Shown here piece by piece: positions 8,555-16,055 of a stretch of 23,345 nucleotides of DNA. Location of the stretch: NCBI GenBank assembly GCA_949298295.1, contig CASFWS010000007.1, positions 1 through 23,345 on the forward strand. Reading direction: 5' to 3'. The stretch comes from an uncultured Bacillota bacterium (lineage in GTDB: Bacteria > Bacillota_I > Bacilli_A > RFN20 > CAG-826). Position 1 is the first letter of the stretch; every line of letters begins with the position of its first letter. Under the pieces are notes generated by a model. It searched no databases. It saw nothing but the letters and a program-made list of their open reading frames with translations, and was not told where the DNA came from. The translations under genes and the position numbers were made by a program.

Positions 8555-8656
8555 ATGAAGCGAAAAATCGATCCCCGTTACATCTTCCCGATCGTCATCG
8601 GCCTAGTCGCCGTCGCGGTCCTCGTCGCCCTCATCGTCTCCGCCCATTTCGCTTGA
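8555..8656 (+). CDS. Candidate 33-residue single-helix membrane protein (unrecognised)
   Basis: This short plus-strand ORF has a basic N-terminus (MKRKIDPRY), then one long hydrophobic helix (about residues 10-29) and ends in SAHFA. That is the layout of a small single-pass membrane protein with the N-terminus inside. An in-frame ATG at 8543 would add four residues (MVIV). A promoter-like pair lies immediately upstream, and the mRNA would be nearly leaderless; there is no Shine-Dalgarno. Two facts argue against it. It overlaps the last 54 bases of the amidase gene on the other strand, and its codons are exact complements of an acidic, repetitive tail (GDDEGDEDRDGD). In this DNA, complements of Asp/Glu codons automatically spell Val/Leu/Ile. 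No family is recognised. Confidence 0.3.
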   Translation: MKRKIDPRYIFPIVIGLVAVAVLVALIVSAHFA

Positions 8657-9502
8657 ACCTTGCGAAAGTAGAGAACGGTAGAGATCGACCCGGCGGTCGC
8701 GGAAAACGCCCCACGAGTATCGTTCTTCGGCAATGGAGGGAAGGTCGAATTCCGCAAGGCGGATTCCTTCTTCGGCCCGGTCCATGGAAACGACGATTTC
8801 TCCATGCTGATCGGCAATGAAGGAGGAACCAAGGAAGGTCATTTCGGAATTGCCCGCCTTTTCGACGCCGACCCGGTTGGAAGCGGCGAGCGGAATCAAA
8901 TTGGCAGCCGCTTGCCCGGCCATCGCGTTCCGCCAATGGGGCATCGAGTCGCGGACGAGAACCGGTTCGCTTCCGATGGCCGTCGGGAAAAGGAGCAATT
9001 CGGCCCCCTTGAGAGCCAAGATCCGATGCGTTTCGGGGAACCATTGATCCCAGCAGATGCCGCAGCCGATGCGCCCGGCGGCCGTCGAGAAAACCTTGAA
9101 GCCAGTATGCCCGGGGGCAAAGTAGAATTTCTCCTCGTAGCAAGCCCCGGTCGGGATGTGGCTCTTCCGATAGAGCCCGAGGTCGCGCCCGTCCTTGTCG
9201 AACATCTCAAGGGAATTGAAATAGCAATTTCCGTCCTTTTCGAAAAAGGAAACCGGGAGGACGACCCGGTTGTTCTTGGCCACGGCTTGGAAAGTCGAAA
9301 GGGTCTTCGAGTATTTCCTTGCCTCGGCCTTCTTGAAGTTGGCGTAGTCTTCGACTTGGCAAAAATACGGTCCTTCGAAAAGCTCGGGAAGCAAAACGAC
9401 GTCGGCGCCCATCCGCGCCGCTTCCTCGACATAGGAAATGGCCTTGGCCACCGCTTCCTCGTAGGTAGAAGGAACCCGGTATTGGATAATCGCTACTTTC
9501 AT
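8603..9502 (-). CDS. aguB: N-carbamoylputrescine amidase (nitrilase family)
   Basis: The ATG at 9502 overlaps the stop of the upstream fusion gene as ATGA, giving 299 residues. A further upstream Met adds 14 residues inside the fusion gene and is rejected. The Glu-Lys-Cys triad of carbon-nitrogen hydrolases is intact: E40 in LLPELFEG, K113 in YRKSHIP and C150 in CGICWDQWFPE. The CWDQWFPE context and the SNRVGVE segment are typical of AguB. The enzyme hydrolyses N-carbamoylputrescine to putrescine, CO2 and ammonia in the cytoplasm. Direct coupling to a gene encoding arginine decarboxylase and agmatine deiminase makes this assignment much stronger than sequence alone. The last 19 residues are a Gly/Asp/Glu-rich tail that looks unlike the ordered family C-terminus. 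Confidence 0.93.
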   Translation of the reverse strand: MKVAIIQYRVPSTYEEAVAKAISYVEEAARMGADVVLLPELFEGPYFCQVEDYANFKKAEARKYSKTLSTFQAVAKNNRVVLPVSFFEKDGNCYFNSLEMFDKDGRDLGLYRKSHIPTGACYEEKFYFAPGHTGFKVFSTAAGRIGCGICWDQWFPETHRILALKGAELLLFPTAIGSEPVLVRDSMPHWRNAMAGQAAANLIPLAASNRVGVEKAGNSEMTFLGSSFIADQHGEIVVSMDRAEEGIRLAEFDLPSIAEERYSWGVFRDRRVDLYRSLLSQGSSEMGGDDEGDEDRDGD

Positions 9503-12123
9503 TTTTCGTCCTCCTCGATGCTTCCCATCTGCATCGTCAGGCAATGGATGTTCCCCCCGCCGAGGAGAATTTCCCGTGTCGGGATTTGGATGACCCGCTT
9601 ATTCGGGAAGGCCTTTTCGAATTCCTCGAGGGCCAAGAGGTCTTCCTTGACCCCGAAGCCGGGGATGATCGCGTATTCGGGCCCATGGATGAAATTCACG
9701 TAGGAAGCGGCCAGACGCCTTCCGCCTTCCCGGACGTCGAGGGTGGAACTTTCCTTCTTAAGGCCATGAGCCTCGGCCTCGCTCATCTTGAGGGCCGGGG
9801 AGGGGACTCTCAGGAAGCGGATTTTGAGGGGCCGCCCTTTGGCGTCGGTCGCCTCCTTGAGGATGGCAAGAGCCTCGCGGGAGTACTCGTACTGCGGATC
9901 GTCGGGATCGTCGCTCCAAGCGAGGAAGATCTCCCCGGGGCGGGCAAAAGCCACCATGTTGTCGACGTGCTCGTTGGTCTCATCCATGTAAATGCCATGG
10001 GGAATCCAAATGACCTTGTCGACGCTGAAGCACTCCATCAGACGGTCTTCGATTTCCTTCTTGGAAAGCGTTGGGTTCCTTCCTTTCGAAAGGAGGCAAG
10101 CTTCGGTCGCGATGAGGGTTCCCTCTCCGTCCATGGCGACCGAACCGCCCTCGAGGACAAAGTCGCTTTGATAATAGGAACGGAGTTTGAGGCGTTTGGA
10201 AAGAAGGCCGGAAATCCGGTCGTCGTCCCGGTAATTCTTGTAAAGGCCATCGACCTCCCCGCCCCAGGCATTGAAGCGGAAATCGAGGGTCCGCATCTTC
10301 TTGCCATTGTTGAGGAAGAAAGGGAGGGTGTCCCGGGCCCAGCTGTCGTTGTAGCGGATGGAAATCGTCCGAACGTTCGGGAAATCCTGAAAACGGGGAG
10401 CGACCTTCTTGTAGTAGGAAGGGTGGATTCCGACGACGACTTGCTCGTACTTGCAAAGTTCCTCGACGAGGCGAAGGATCTCATTGACGGCCGGCTCGGC
10501 CCCCTCGCGCCAAGTGTCGCGGCGATAAGGGACCAAAAGGAAAACGCAATCGTGCTTCCCGCCTTCGAAGGGAAGGCGGTAGCCATCCTCCCGAGGATTG
10601 GTGATCTTGCTTTCGAGGTAGTCGACGAGGCGCCGCTCGTAGAGGCGGAAGCGTTTCCAGTTCCGGATGTCCACCACTTCGAAGCCGTCCGTGTAGCTCG
10701 ACATCGTCTTCACGTCCGATTTGAGATAGGATTCGACCCGCCGGACCAGTTCCTTGGTCCAGACCTCACCGGGACAGATAAGGGGGATGCCCGGCGGGTA
10801 GATCATCACTTGCTCTTTGCTGATTTCCCCGTCGAGATTCTCGAGCGGCATGACGCGGCCAGGGGCATGGAAGGCCGTCCGCGGACGGATGAGCATGTAA
10901 GGGAACGACGTATCGAAAACGCGCTTTTTCCTCGCAAATTCAGGATGGAAATGCTCGTTTCCGATTTCCCTTAGGGCCGCGATGAGGCTATCGACGTGCT
11001 CTTTTTTCGTCCCGATGGCCAAGATGCCGAGAACGGCATGGCTCTCGGCGAGTTCCATTTGGATTTCGTATTTCTCGCGAAGAATCCGATAAAGATCAAA
11101 GCCGGAAATGTCGAGGCGGTCGAGCCCGATGACGAGCTTCGTGATGTCGTAATCGAAGGCTCCATGGCGGATGAAGTGCTCGCGGGAAACGTCATAGAAG
11201 CCGTCGATCTTCGCGATTTCGGACCGGGCATAATCGCTTAGGAGGTAAACCCGTTCGATGTCTTCCTTGCCCTTGGCGGAAGCCAAATAGCTCCGGGCCC
11301 CGTCGAGCGACCCCATGAGGATGGAAGAGGGGGAAGTCGTCGTCAGGACGTTAAGGGACTTCTGGACGTCCTCGCGGGTGAAGAAGCCGTAATGCATGAG
11401 CAGGACCGAGCTTTGGGTCAAGCTTCCAGCGGTCTTGTGAAAGGAAGCGCTCGCCAGATCGGCCCCGGCATCCATGGCCGAGCAAAGCCCGCGGGAGCCG
11501 TGGAAATAGTAATGGGCGCCATGGGCCTCGTCGACGAGGACGGCCATGCCGTGGGAATGGGCTAGCCTCACGATGTCCCGAAGGGGCCCAACCGCCCCGA
11601 AGTAAGTCGGGTTGATGACGAAGACGGCCTTCGATGAAGGATGCTGGCGGATGGCTCTTTCCCAATCCTTGAGGGACGGTTGGTTGGCAATGTTCAGCTC
11701 GTCGTCGATTTCCGGCATCACGTAAACGGGGACGGCACCGCAGAGAATGAGCGAATTGATAATCGACTTATGGACGTTCCGCGGAAGAAGGACCTTGTCG
11801 CCGGCTTTGAGGGCGGTCAGGAACATCGCGATGATGCCCCCGGTCGTCCCGTTGACGAGGAAGAAGGCGTCGTCGGCCCCGCAGGCGGCAGCCAGGAGGC
11901 GCTCGCTTTCGAGGACGACCCCCCGGGGCTGGGCGAGGTTATCGAGGCCGAGCGGAGCGTTGAGATCGCATTCGAAAACGCGGCGGCCCAGGACATCGAC
12001 GGCCGGAGTGTCGATGTTCCCGAGGTGATGACCGGGAACGTCAAAAGGCGACTTGATTTCCTTCGAAGCTTTCTCGACGGCATCGAGGAAGGGCGTTTTT
12101 GCCTGATTGGTGTCGTTTTTCAT
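9499..12123 (-). CDS. Fusion: arginine decarboxylase (PLP fold I) + agmatine deiminase
   Basis: The 874-residue protein has two full enzymes in one frame. Residues 1-about 475 are an Orn/Lys/Arg decarboxylase of the aspartate aminotransferase fold, as in Bacillus SpeA. It has PGHHLGN (30-36), NGTTGG (91-96), DEAHGAH (198-204) and the PLP lysine K230 in SASFHKTAGS, with the family's C-terminal small domain (PPGIPLICPGE, 443-453). After a linker of about 40 residues, residues 515-870 are a complete agmatine deiminase of the pentein fold. It has YNDSWARD (D598), EGGSVAMDGEG (E658), NEHVDN (H719, D721) and the catalytic C861 in GGGNIHC. Predicted reactions are arginine to agmatine plus CO2, then agmatine to N-carbamoylputrescine plus ammonia. 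Specificity for arginine is inferred from the fused partner. The downstream gene, overlapping by four bases, finishes the route to putrescine. Confidence 0.93.
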   Translation of the reverse strand: MKNDTNQAKTPFLDAVEKASKEIKSPFDVPGHHLGNIDTPAVDVLGRRVFECDLNAPLGLDNLAQPRGVVLESERLLAAACGADDAFFLVNGTTGGIIAMFLTALKAGDKVLLPRNVHKSIINSLILCGAVPVYVMPEIDDELNIANQPSLKDWERAIRQHPSSKAVFVINPTYFGAVGPLRDIVRLAHSHGMAVLVDEAHGAHYYFHGSRGLCSAMDAGADLASASFHKTAGSLTQSSVLLMHYGFFTREDVQKSLNVLTTTSPSSILMGSLDGARSYLASAKGKEDIERVYLLSDYARSEIAKIDGFYDVSREHFIRHGAFDYDITKLVIGLDRLDISGFDLYRILREKYEIQMELAESHAVLGILAIGTKKEHVDSLIAALREIGNEHFHPEFARKKRVFDTSFPYMLIRPRTAFHAPGRVMPLENLDGEISKEQVMIYPPGIPLICPGEVWTKELVRRVESYLKSDVKTMSSYTDGFEVVDIRNWKRFRLYERRLVDYLESKITNPREDGYRLPFEGGKHDCVFLLVPYRRDTWREGAEPAVNEILRLVEELCKYEQVVVGIHPSYYKKVAPRFQDFPNVRTISIRYNDSWARDTLPFFLNNGKKMRTLDFRFNAWGGEVDGLYKNYRDDDRISGLLSKRLKLRSYYQSDFVLEGGSVAMDGEGTLIATEACLLSKGRNPTLSKKEIEDRLMECFSVDKVIWIPHGIYMDETNEHVDNMVAFARPGEIFLAWSDDPDDPQYEYSREALAILKEATDAKGRPLKIRFLRVPSPALKMSEAEAHGLKKESSTLDVREGGRRLAASYVNFIHGPEYAIIPGFGVKEDLLALEEFEKAFPNKRVIQIPTREILLGGGNIHCLTMQMGSIEEDEK

Positions 12124-12133
12124 GTTTCTCTCG

Positions 12134-12922
12134 CTACTCGGCCAGCCCGTGTTTCCTCAAGGCTTCGAAGACACCGCTTTCCCAGACGGGCACGGTAACC
12201 TCGGCGGCCGCGGCCTTGACCTCGTCCCCGGCATTGCCGAGGGCCACGAAATGGGACACTTTGGCCATCGGGATATCCTGGATGCCGTCCCCGAAGGAGA
12301 TGACCTCGTCCTTAGCGATACCAAGGCGTTCGATGACGGCTTGGATGCCGCTCGACTTTTCGCGGAGGCACGGCATCACATCGACGCCGAAGGGGGCATA
12401 GCGTTTGAACACGAGACCCGGGAATTCCTTGGCAAAGAGGGGATCGTAATCAGAAGAGACGAAGAGGTTGAAGCCGACCGCATCGCTTGTCCGCATCCGG
12501 CCAACGCTCCCGAGGCGCTTCTGCTTCTCGTTGAATTCTTTGTAGTAAGCTTCCGAGAACGGGGTATCATCCCCGAAGAAAAAGCAGCCATCGGGAAAGA
12601 CGATCTCGGAAGAAACGTGCAGGTAATGGACGAGGCGGACGAAGGCCGCGACGTCGGCTTCCTTCATCATGAAGGCCTGAATGGTTTCTCCGTCGAGGAC
12701 GGTAACGGCTCCCGCCGAGGCAACGTATCCCCGCCAGTCGATGCCTAGCCCAAAGACGCCAAGGTCGGTCATCGAATCGAGGTGCCGGGCCGAGCAAAGG
12801 AAACAGGCAATTCCCCGCTCCTTCAGCCGGCTGACGGCTTCGATCGATTTGAGGTCCCACCGGCGATTCCGGTGATCATAAAGGGTCCAATCGATATCGA
12901 AGAAGGCGGCCTTATAGCTCAT
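12134..12922 (-). CDS. Cof-type HAD-superfamily IIB phosphatase
   Basis: The 262-residue protein carries all four HAD motifs: FFDIDWTL with nucleophile D9 and acid/base D11; CSAR with S44; K189 in REKSSG; and GDGIQD with D212 and D216. A cap domain of the IIB type lies between motifs II and III (about 80-185). Such enzymes remove phosphate from sugar phosphates or other small metabolites, and the exact substrate cannot be inferred. Motif I reads DIDWTL, with Trp where most members have Gly. It starts three bases after the GH2 stop with AGGAG nine bases upstream, and ends ten bases before the fusion gene. Proximity to a cytoplasmic glycosidase suggests, weakly, a sugar-phosphate substrate. Confidence 0.9.
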   Translation of the reverse strand: MSYKAAFFDIDWTLYDHRNRRWDLKSIEAVSRLKERGIACFLCSARHLDSMTDLGVFGLGIDWRGYVASAGAVTVLDGETIQAFMMKEADVAAFVRLVHYLHVSSEIVFPDGCFFFGDDTPFSEAYYKEFNEKQKRLGSVGRMRTSDAVGFNLFVSSDYDPLFAKEFPGLVFKRYAPFGVDVMPCLREKSSGIQAVIERLGIAKDEVISFGDGIQDIPMAKVSHFVALGNAGDEVKAAAAEVTVPVWESGVFEALRKHGLAE

Positions 12923-12925
12923 TTG

Positions 12926-14686
12926 TCATCTCTCCTCGCGCAGGGCCTCGTGGAAGGAACGTTGGACTTCGTCCATCGTTTCCTTCAGCAAAGCCGGGTT
13001 GATTTTACACACTTTTCGGTCGTAGGAAAGAAGGCCGTTGATTTCCTCTTCGACATCGCTCAGCTGCGTCAGTACGAGAACCGAGAGCCCTTCTTTCAAA
13101 ACAAGGGGCTCGATTTCGTTTTTGTAAAGTTTTCTCAATCCTTCGAAAAGGGATTCCGGATCCTTGAAGAGGCGATAGCCGAATTTCTTCTTGGCGTAGA
13201 GGTGCCCCTTGCAGGCCAGAGAATAGCCGCCGAATTCGGAGAGCGAGAGAATCCGCTTCCCGTCGTTATGGAGCCGGACTTTCCGGAAATAGACATGGTG
13301 GGAGGAGAAATCCCCGGACCCCTTGTCGTACCAACCGGAGGTCGCGTCGACGAGGCGCGTCGGATCGAGGCTTTTCAGCTTGCTGGACAAACGGTCGCTG
13401 TCGAACTGCCCCCAGCCTTCGTTGAAGAGGGTCCAGAAGACAATGGAGGAAGCCGGAAAGAGATACTCGACGGTCGGTTCCATCGTCTTTTCGAAGAATT
13501 CGCGACCGGCTTGGTCTTCGCGCCCGAGATGCTTGTGGGAAAGGTCGTCGACGTCGAAGTTGAGGAAGGGGCGGAGGGCAATGTAAAAGAAGGAATACGG
13601 ACGTCCCCCGTTGACGAGATCTTGTCCCACCAGAAGGCCTTTCTTTTGACAAAGGTAGTAAAAGCGAAGCGGTTCGACCTTGATGTGCTTCCTGAGGAAA
13701 TTGAATCCCGCCTCCTTGAGAAAATCGAGGTCGGCTTCCATGGCCTGATAAGAGGGATAGGTAAGCCCGCTTTCCGGGGCGTAGCCTTGGTCGAGCACCC
13801 CGTTTAGAAGGATGGGCGAGCCGTTAAGGAGGAAACGCTGGAACCGGCCGCTTTTCTTCCGCTCGACTTTCCGGAAGGAATAGACGCCACAGACTTCGTC
13901 CTCCCCCATCCGGGCCACGAAGCGGTAAAGGGTCGGGGTCTCCGGGGACCATGGGAAAAAGTCCGCCTCATGGCTGATTTCCCCATGGAGGGTCGTCCCG
14001 ATTTCGACTTCCCCGACGAGATGGTCCAAAAGGAAGCATTGAACGCGAATGGGCGAAAAAGCGCCCGCAATCCGTGCCTTGATAATCAGGTTTTTCTCAT
14101 CGTAATCGGGATAGACGACAAGGCTTTCGAGATGCCCTTCCCGCGGAAGGGACTCAAAGTAAACGGGACCGTAGATGCCGCTCGTCGCCGTATACCAAAT
14201 GCCGCCCGGGCGGTTGGATTGCTTCCCCCGGGGAAAGATAGGGCTATCGGTATCGTCGCGGACCGCGAGTTCGACAACCATTGTTTCCTCGACTTTTGGA
14301 AGGTAGATCTCAAAGGGGAGGTAACCGCCTTCATGATGGGCAATCAATGCGCCGTCCACATATACATCGGCCACTTGGTCGACGGCCGTGAAGACGATGC
14401 GGCCGGCCTTCCCGACGTATTCGGACGGAAAATGGATTTCCCGCCGGTAATGGAGGACGTCGTCCTTCCCGACTTTCCTTCCGCTTCCCGAAAGGGGCGT
14501 TTCCACGGCGACGGGAACGCGGATCGATTCCCCGTAACTCGCCGGCCGGCCATCCGTCCCGTCGATGCAAAACTCCCACCGCCCGTTCAGCGAAAGGTAC
14601 TTTTCCCGTTCGAAATAGGGATTGGGGTGTTCGCCCAAAGGAAGCTCGTCGGCCTTGGGCCCATACGGAGTCGATAGTTTTTCCAC
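12926..14686 (-). CDS. Glycoside hydrolase family 2 (beta-galactosidase/glucuronidase type)
   Basis: The 586-residue protein shows the GH2 order: a sugar-binding jelly-roll (about 25-180, with LSLNGRWEF and GGYLPFEIYL), an Ig-like domain (about 185-275) and a TIM barrel (about 285-575). The acid/base E423 sits in TLFNEGWGQFD and the nucleophile E484 in SLSEFGG, so both catalytic glutamates are present. There is no signal peptide, so it should act on imported glycosides. The length is shorter than LacZ (about 1000) and close to compact GH2 enzymes annotated as beta-glucuronidases or exo-glycosidases; sugar specificity is not readable. The start is the GTG at 14686, which lies six bases after a TAAAAT -10 box. 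The mRNA is therefore probably leaderless, and the purine run AGAGGG directly touches the start codon. Confidence 0.9.
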   Translation of the reverse strand: MEKLSTPYGPKADELPLGEHPNPYFEREKYLSLNGRWEFCIDGTDGRPASYGESIRVPVAVETPLSGSGRKVGKDDVLHYRREIHFPSEYVGKAGRIVFTAVDQVADVYVDGALIAHHEGGYLPFEIYLPKVEETMVVELAVRDDTDSPIFPRGKQSNRPGGIWYTATSGIYGPVYFESLPREGHLESLVVYPDYDEKNLIIKARIAGAFSPIRVQCFLLDHLVGEVEIGTTLHGEISHEADFFPWSPETPTLYRFVARMGEDEVCGVYSFRKVERKKSGRFQRFLLNGSPILLNGVLDQGYAPESGLTYPSYQAMEADLDFLKEAGFNFLRKHIKVEPLRFYYLCQKKGLLVGQDLVNGGRPYSFFYIALRPFLNFDVDDLSHKHLGREDQAGREFFEKTMEPTVEYLFPASSIVFWTLFNEGWGQFDSDRLSSKLKSLDPTRLVDATSGWYDKGSGDFSSHHVYFRKVRLHNDGKRILSLSEFGGYSLACKGHLYAKKKFGYRLFKDPESLFEGLRKLYKNEIEPLVLKEGLSVLVLTQLSDVEEEINGLLSYDRKVCKINPALLKETMDEVQRSFHEALREER

Positions 14687-14692
14687 CCCTCT

Positions 14693-14721
14693 ATTTTATC
14701 GACATAACTTCCGGAGGCCAA
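14693..14721 (-). promoter_or_regulatory. Promoter for the GH2-led operon
   Basis: On the minus strand, TTGGCC (14716-14721) and TAAAAT (14693-14698) are separated by exactly 17 bases. The -10 box ends six bases before the GTG start at 14686, so transcription would begin at or next to the start codon. Confidence 0.55.
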
Positions 14722-14802
14722 ATCGGGGCCCAAGGCACGATGCTTAGCGTTTTTGGGCAAGGCCATGGGCCGAGCCTCCTTCGCCACCCGATAAGCCGAC
14801 AA

Positions 14803-14811
14803 TGCTACTAT
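14803..14811 (+). promoter_or_regulatory. Extended -10 promoter for the M24 peptidase gene
   Basis: TGCTACTAT is an extended -10 element (TGn followed by TACTAT at 14806-14811). The -35 region is poor, which extended -10 promoters tolerate. The box ends six bases before the ATG at 14818, predicting a leaderless transcript. Confidence 0.45.
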
Positions 14812-14817
14812 ATGGCC

Positions 14818-15999
14818 ATGGAAAACCTTGCCTTCATCGAACGCTTCCTCGCTGCTCGCCCCGGAAGCGCCTACCTCTCCCTCGACTACGAAAACAAGAA
14901 CCCTCTTCTCGCCTCCTTCACCTCCGGCCTCATGCTGACAAGGAAAGTCGCCTTTCTCTTCAAGTCCCCGAAGCCTATCGTCATCGCCCAAACCCTCGAC
15001 TGCCCGTTTCTGAGGAAAGGCTATGTCGGGGAACGCTTCGAGGTCCTTGAATACCGGGATTGGAAAGAATACCTGACCCTTTTGAGGCAGAGCCTAGCCG
15101 GGACCGCGACGGTCTATATGGACGTTTCCGAGAACGGACTTCTCCCCCGGGTCAGCCTTGCCGACTACGGGTCGGTTGCCTACGTCGCTTCGCTAGGAAA
15201 GGAAATCCGGAGCTCGGGTGACCTTCTCAACGAAATGATCGGGACCCTCTCTCCAGAGGGAGAAGCTTCCCAGAAAATCGCTGCCGACCTTCTTCTCGCC
15301 ATCAAGGACGAAGCCTTCGCTTACATTTCCGCCGCCCTGAGGTCGAACCGTCCCGTCGACGAATACGAGGTCCAGTCCTTCATCGCTCGCCGCTTCGAGG
15401 AAGAAGGGATGGTCTACGACGACCCGCCGATCGTCGCCGTCAATGCCAATGCGTCGAACCCCCATTACCTCCCGAGCAAGGAAAGGCATTCCCCCATTAA
15501 GCAAGGCGACTTGATTCTCATCGACATGTGGGCCAAGAAAAAAGAGGCTGGCTCCGTCTACGGGGACATAACGTGGATGGCTTACGCTGGAAACCGTCTC
15601 CCGCCCGAAATGGCTAGGCCTTTCCAGACGCTCGTTAGGAGCATCGATGCGGCTCTCGCCTTCCTTACTTCCGAACTGCCAAAGAGGGAAGTCGCCGGCT
15701 ACGAAGTCGACCGCCTCGTCCGGAAAATCGTCGAGGAAGACGGATACCTCCCCTACTTCACCCACCGGACCGGCCATTCGATCAAGGACGATGCCGGCCC
15801 CCACGGCCCCGGAGTCAACATCGACGACTACGAGTCGCACGACGAACGGAAAATCGTCGACGGGAACTCCTTCTCCCTCGAACCAGGCATTTATCTTCCT
15901 TCCTTCGGAATGCGGTCGGAGACCGACGTCTCCATCAAGGACCGAAAGCCTCTCGTCGTGGCTGGACGCCAAGAAAGCATTGTCCTTCTTCTCGATTGA
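14818..15999 (+). CDS. M24-family metallopeptidase (Xaa-Pro aminopeptidase type)
   Basis: The 393-residue cytoplasmic protein has an N-terminal creatinase-like domain (about 1-140) and a C-terminal pita-bread domain (about 150-393). All five dimetal ligands are present: D236 in LIDMW, D250 in VYGDITW, H320 in RTGHSIKD, E355 in LEPGIYL and E368 in RSETDV. Family members cleave the N-terminal residue before proline from short peptides, fitting the peptide uptake genes elsewhere in the window. The start is uncertain: an ATG at 14812 adds two residues, and one further upstream at 14740 adds a non-conserved extension through the promoter. The 14818 start matches the predicted transcription start. 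It is the only large plus-strand gene here and diverges from the GH2 operon. Confidence 0.9.
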   Translation: MENLAFIERFLAARPGSAYLSLDYENKNPLLASFTSGLMLTRKVAFLFKSPKPIVIAQTLDCPFLRKGYVGERFEVLEYRDWKEYLTLLRQSLAGTATVYMDVSENGLLPRVSLADYGSVAYVASLGKEIRSSGDLLNEMIGTLSPEGEASQKIAADLLLAIKDEAFAYISAALRSNRPVDEYEVQSFIARRFEEEGMVYDDPPIVAVNANASNPHYLPSKERHSPIKQGDLILIDMWAKKKEAGSVYGDITWMAYAGNRLPPEMARPFQTLVRSIDAALAFLTSELPKREVAGYEVDRLVRKIVEEDGYLPYFTHRTGHSIKDDAGPHGPGVNIDDYESHDERKIVDGNSFSLEPGIYLPSFGMRSETDVSIKDRKPLVVAGRQESIVLLLD

Positions 16000-16007
16000 A
16001 CGATAAG

Positions 16008-16034
16008 AAAAGCCCCGCAAAAGGGGCTTTTCCT
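16008..16034. terminator. Bidirectional intrinsic terminator between M24 and fprA genes
   Basis: AAAAGCCCC and GGGGCTTTT form a nine-base-pair stem with a GCAAAA loop (16008-16031). T-rich tracts follow on both strands, so it can end both converging transcripts. Confidence 0.85.
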
Positions 16035-16055
16035 TTCAAAATTTGCTTAGAATCC

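Noticed and set aside
8522..8602. Manganese riboswitch (yybP-ykoY) upstream of the mntP-like gene
   Set aside because: The gap is too short and shows none of the expected paired elements or conserved loops.
9544..10974. 476-codon plus-strand open frame opposite the fusion gene
   Set aside because: Antisense to a protein with all catalytic motifs in place; no ribosome site or recognisable domain.
12782..13807. 341-codon plus-strand open frame opposite the HAD and GH2 genes
   Set aside because: Spans two real genes on the other strand and lacks a start signal or domain.
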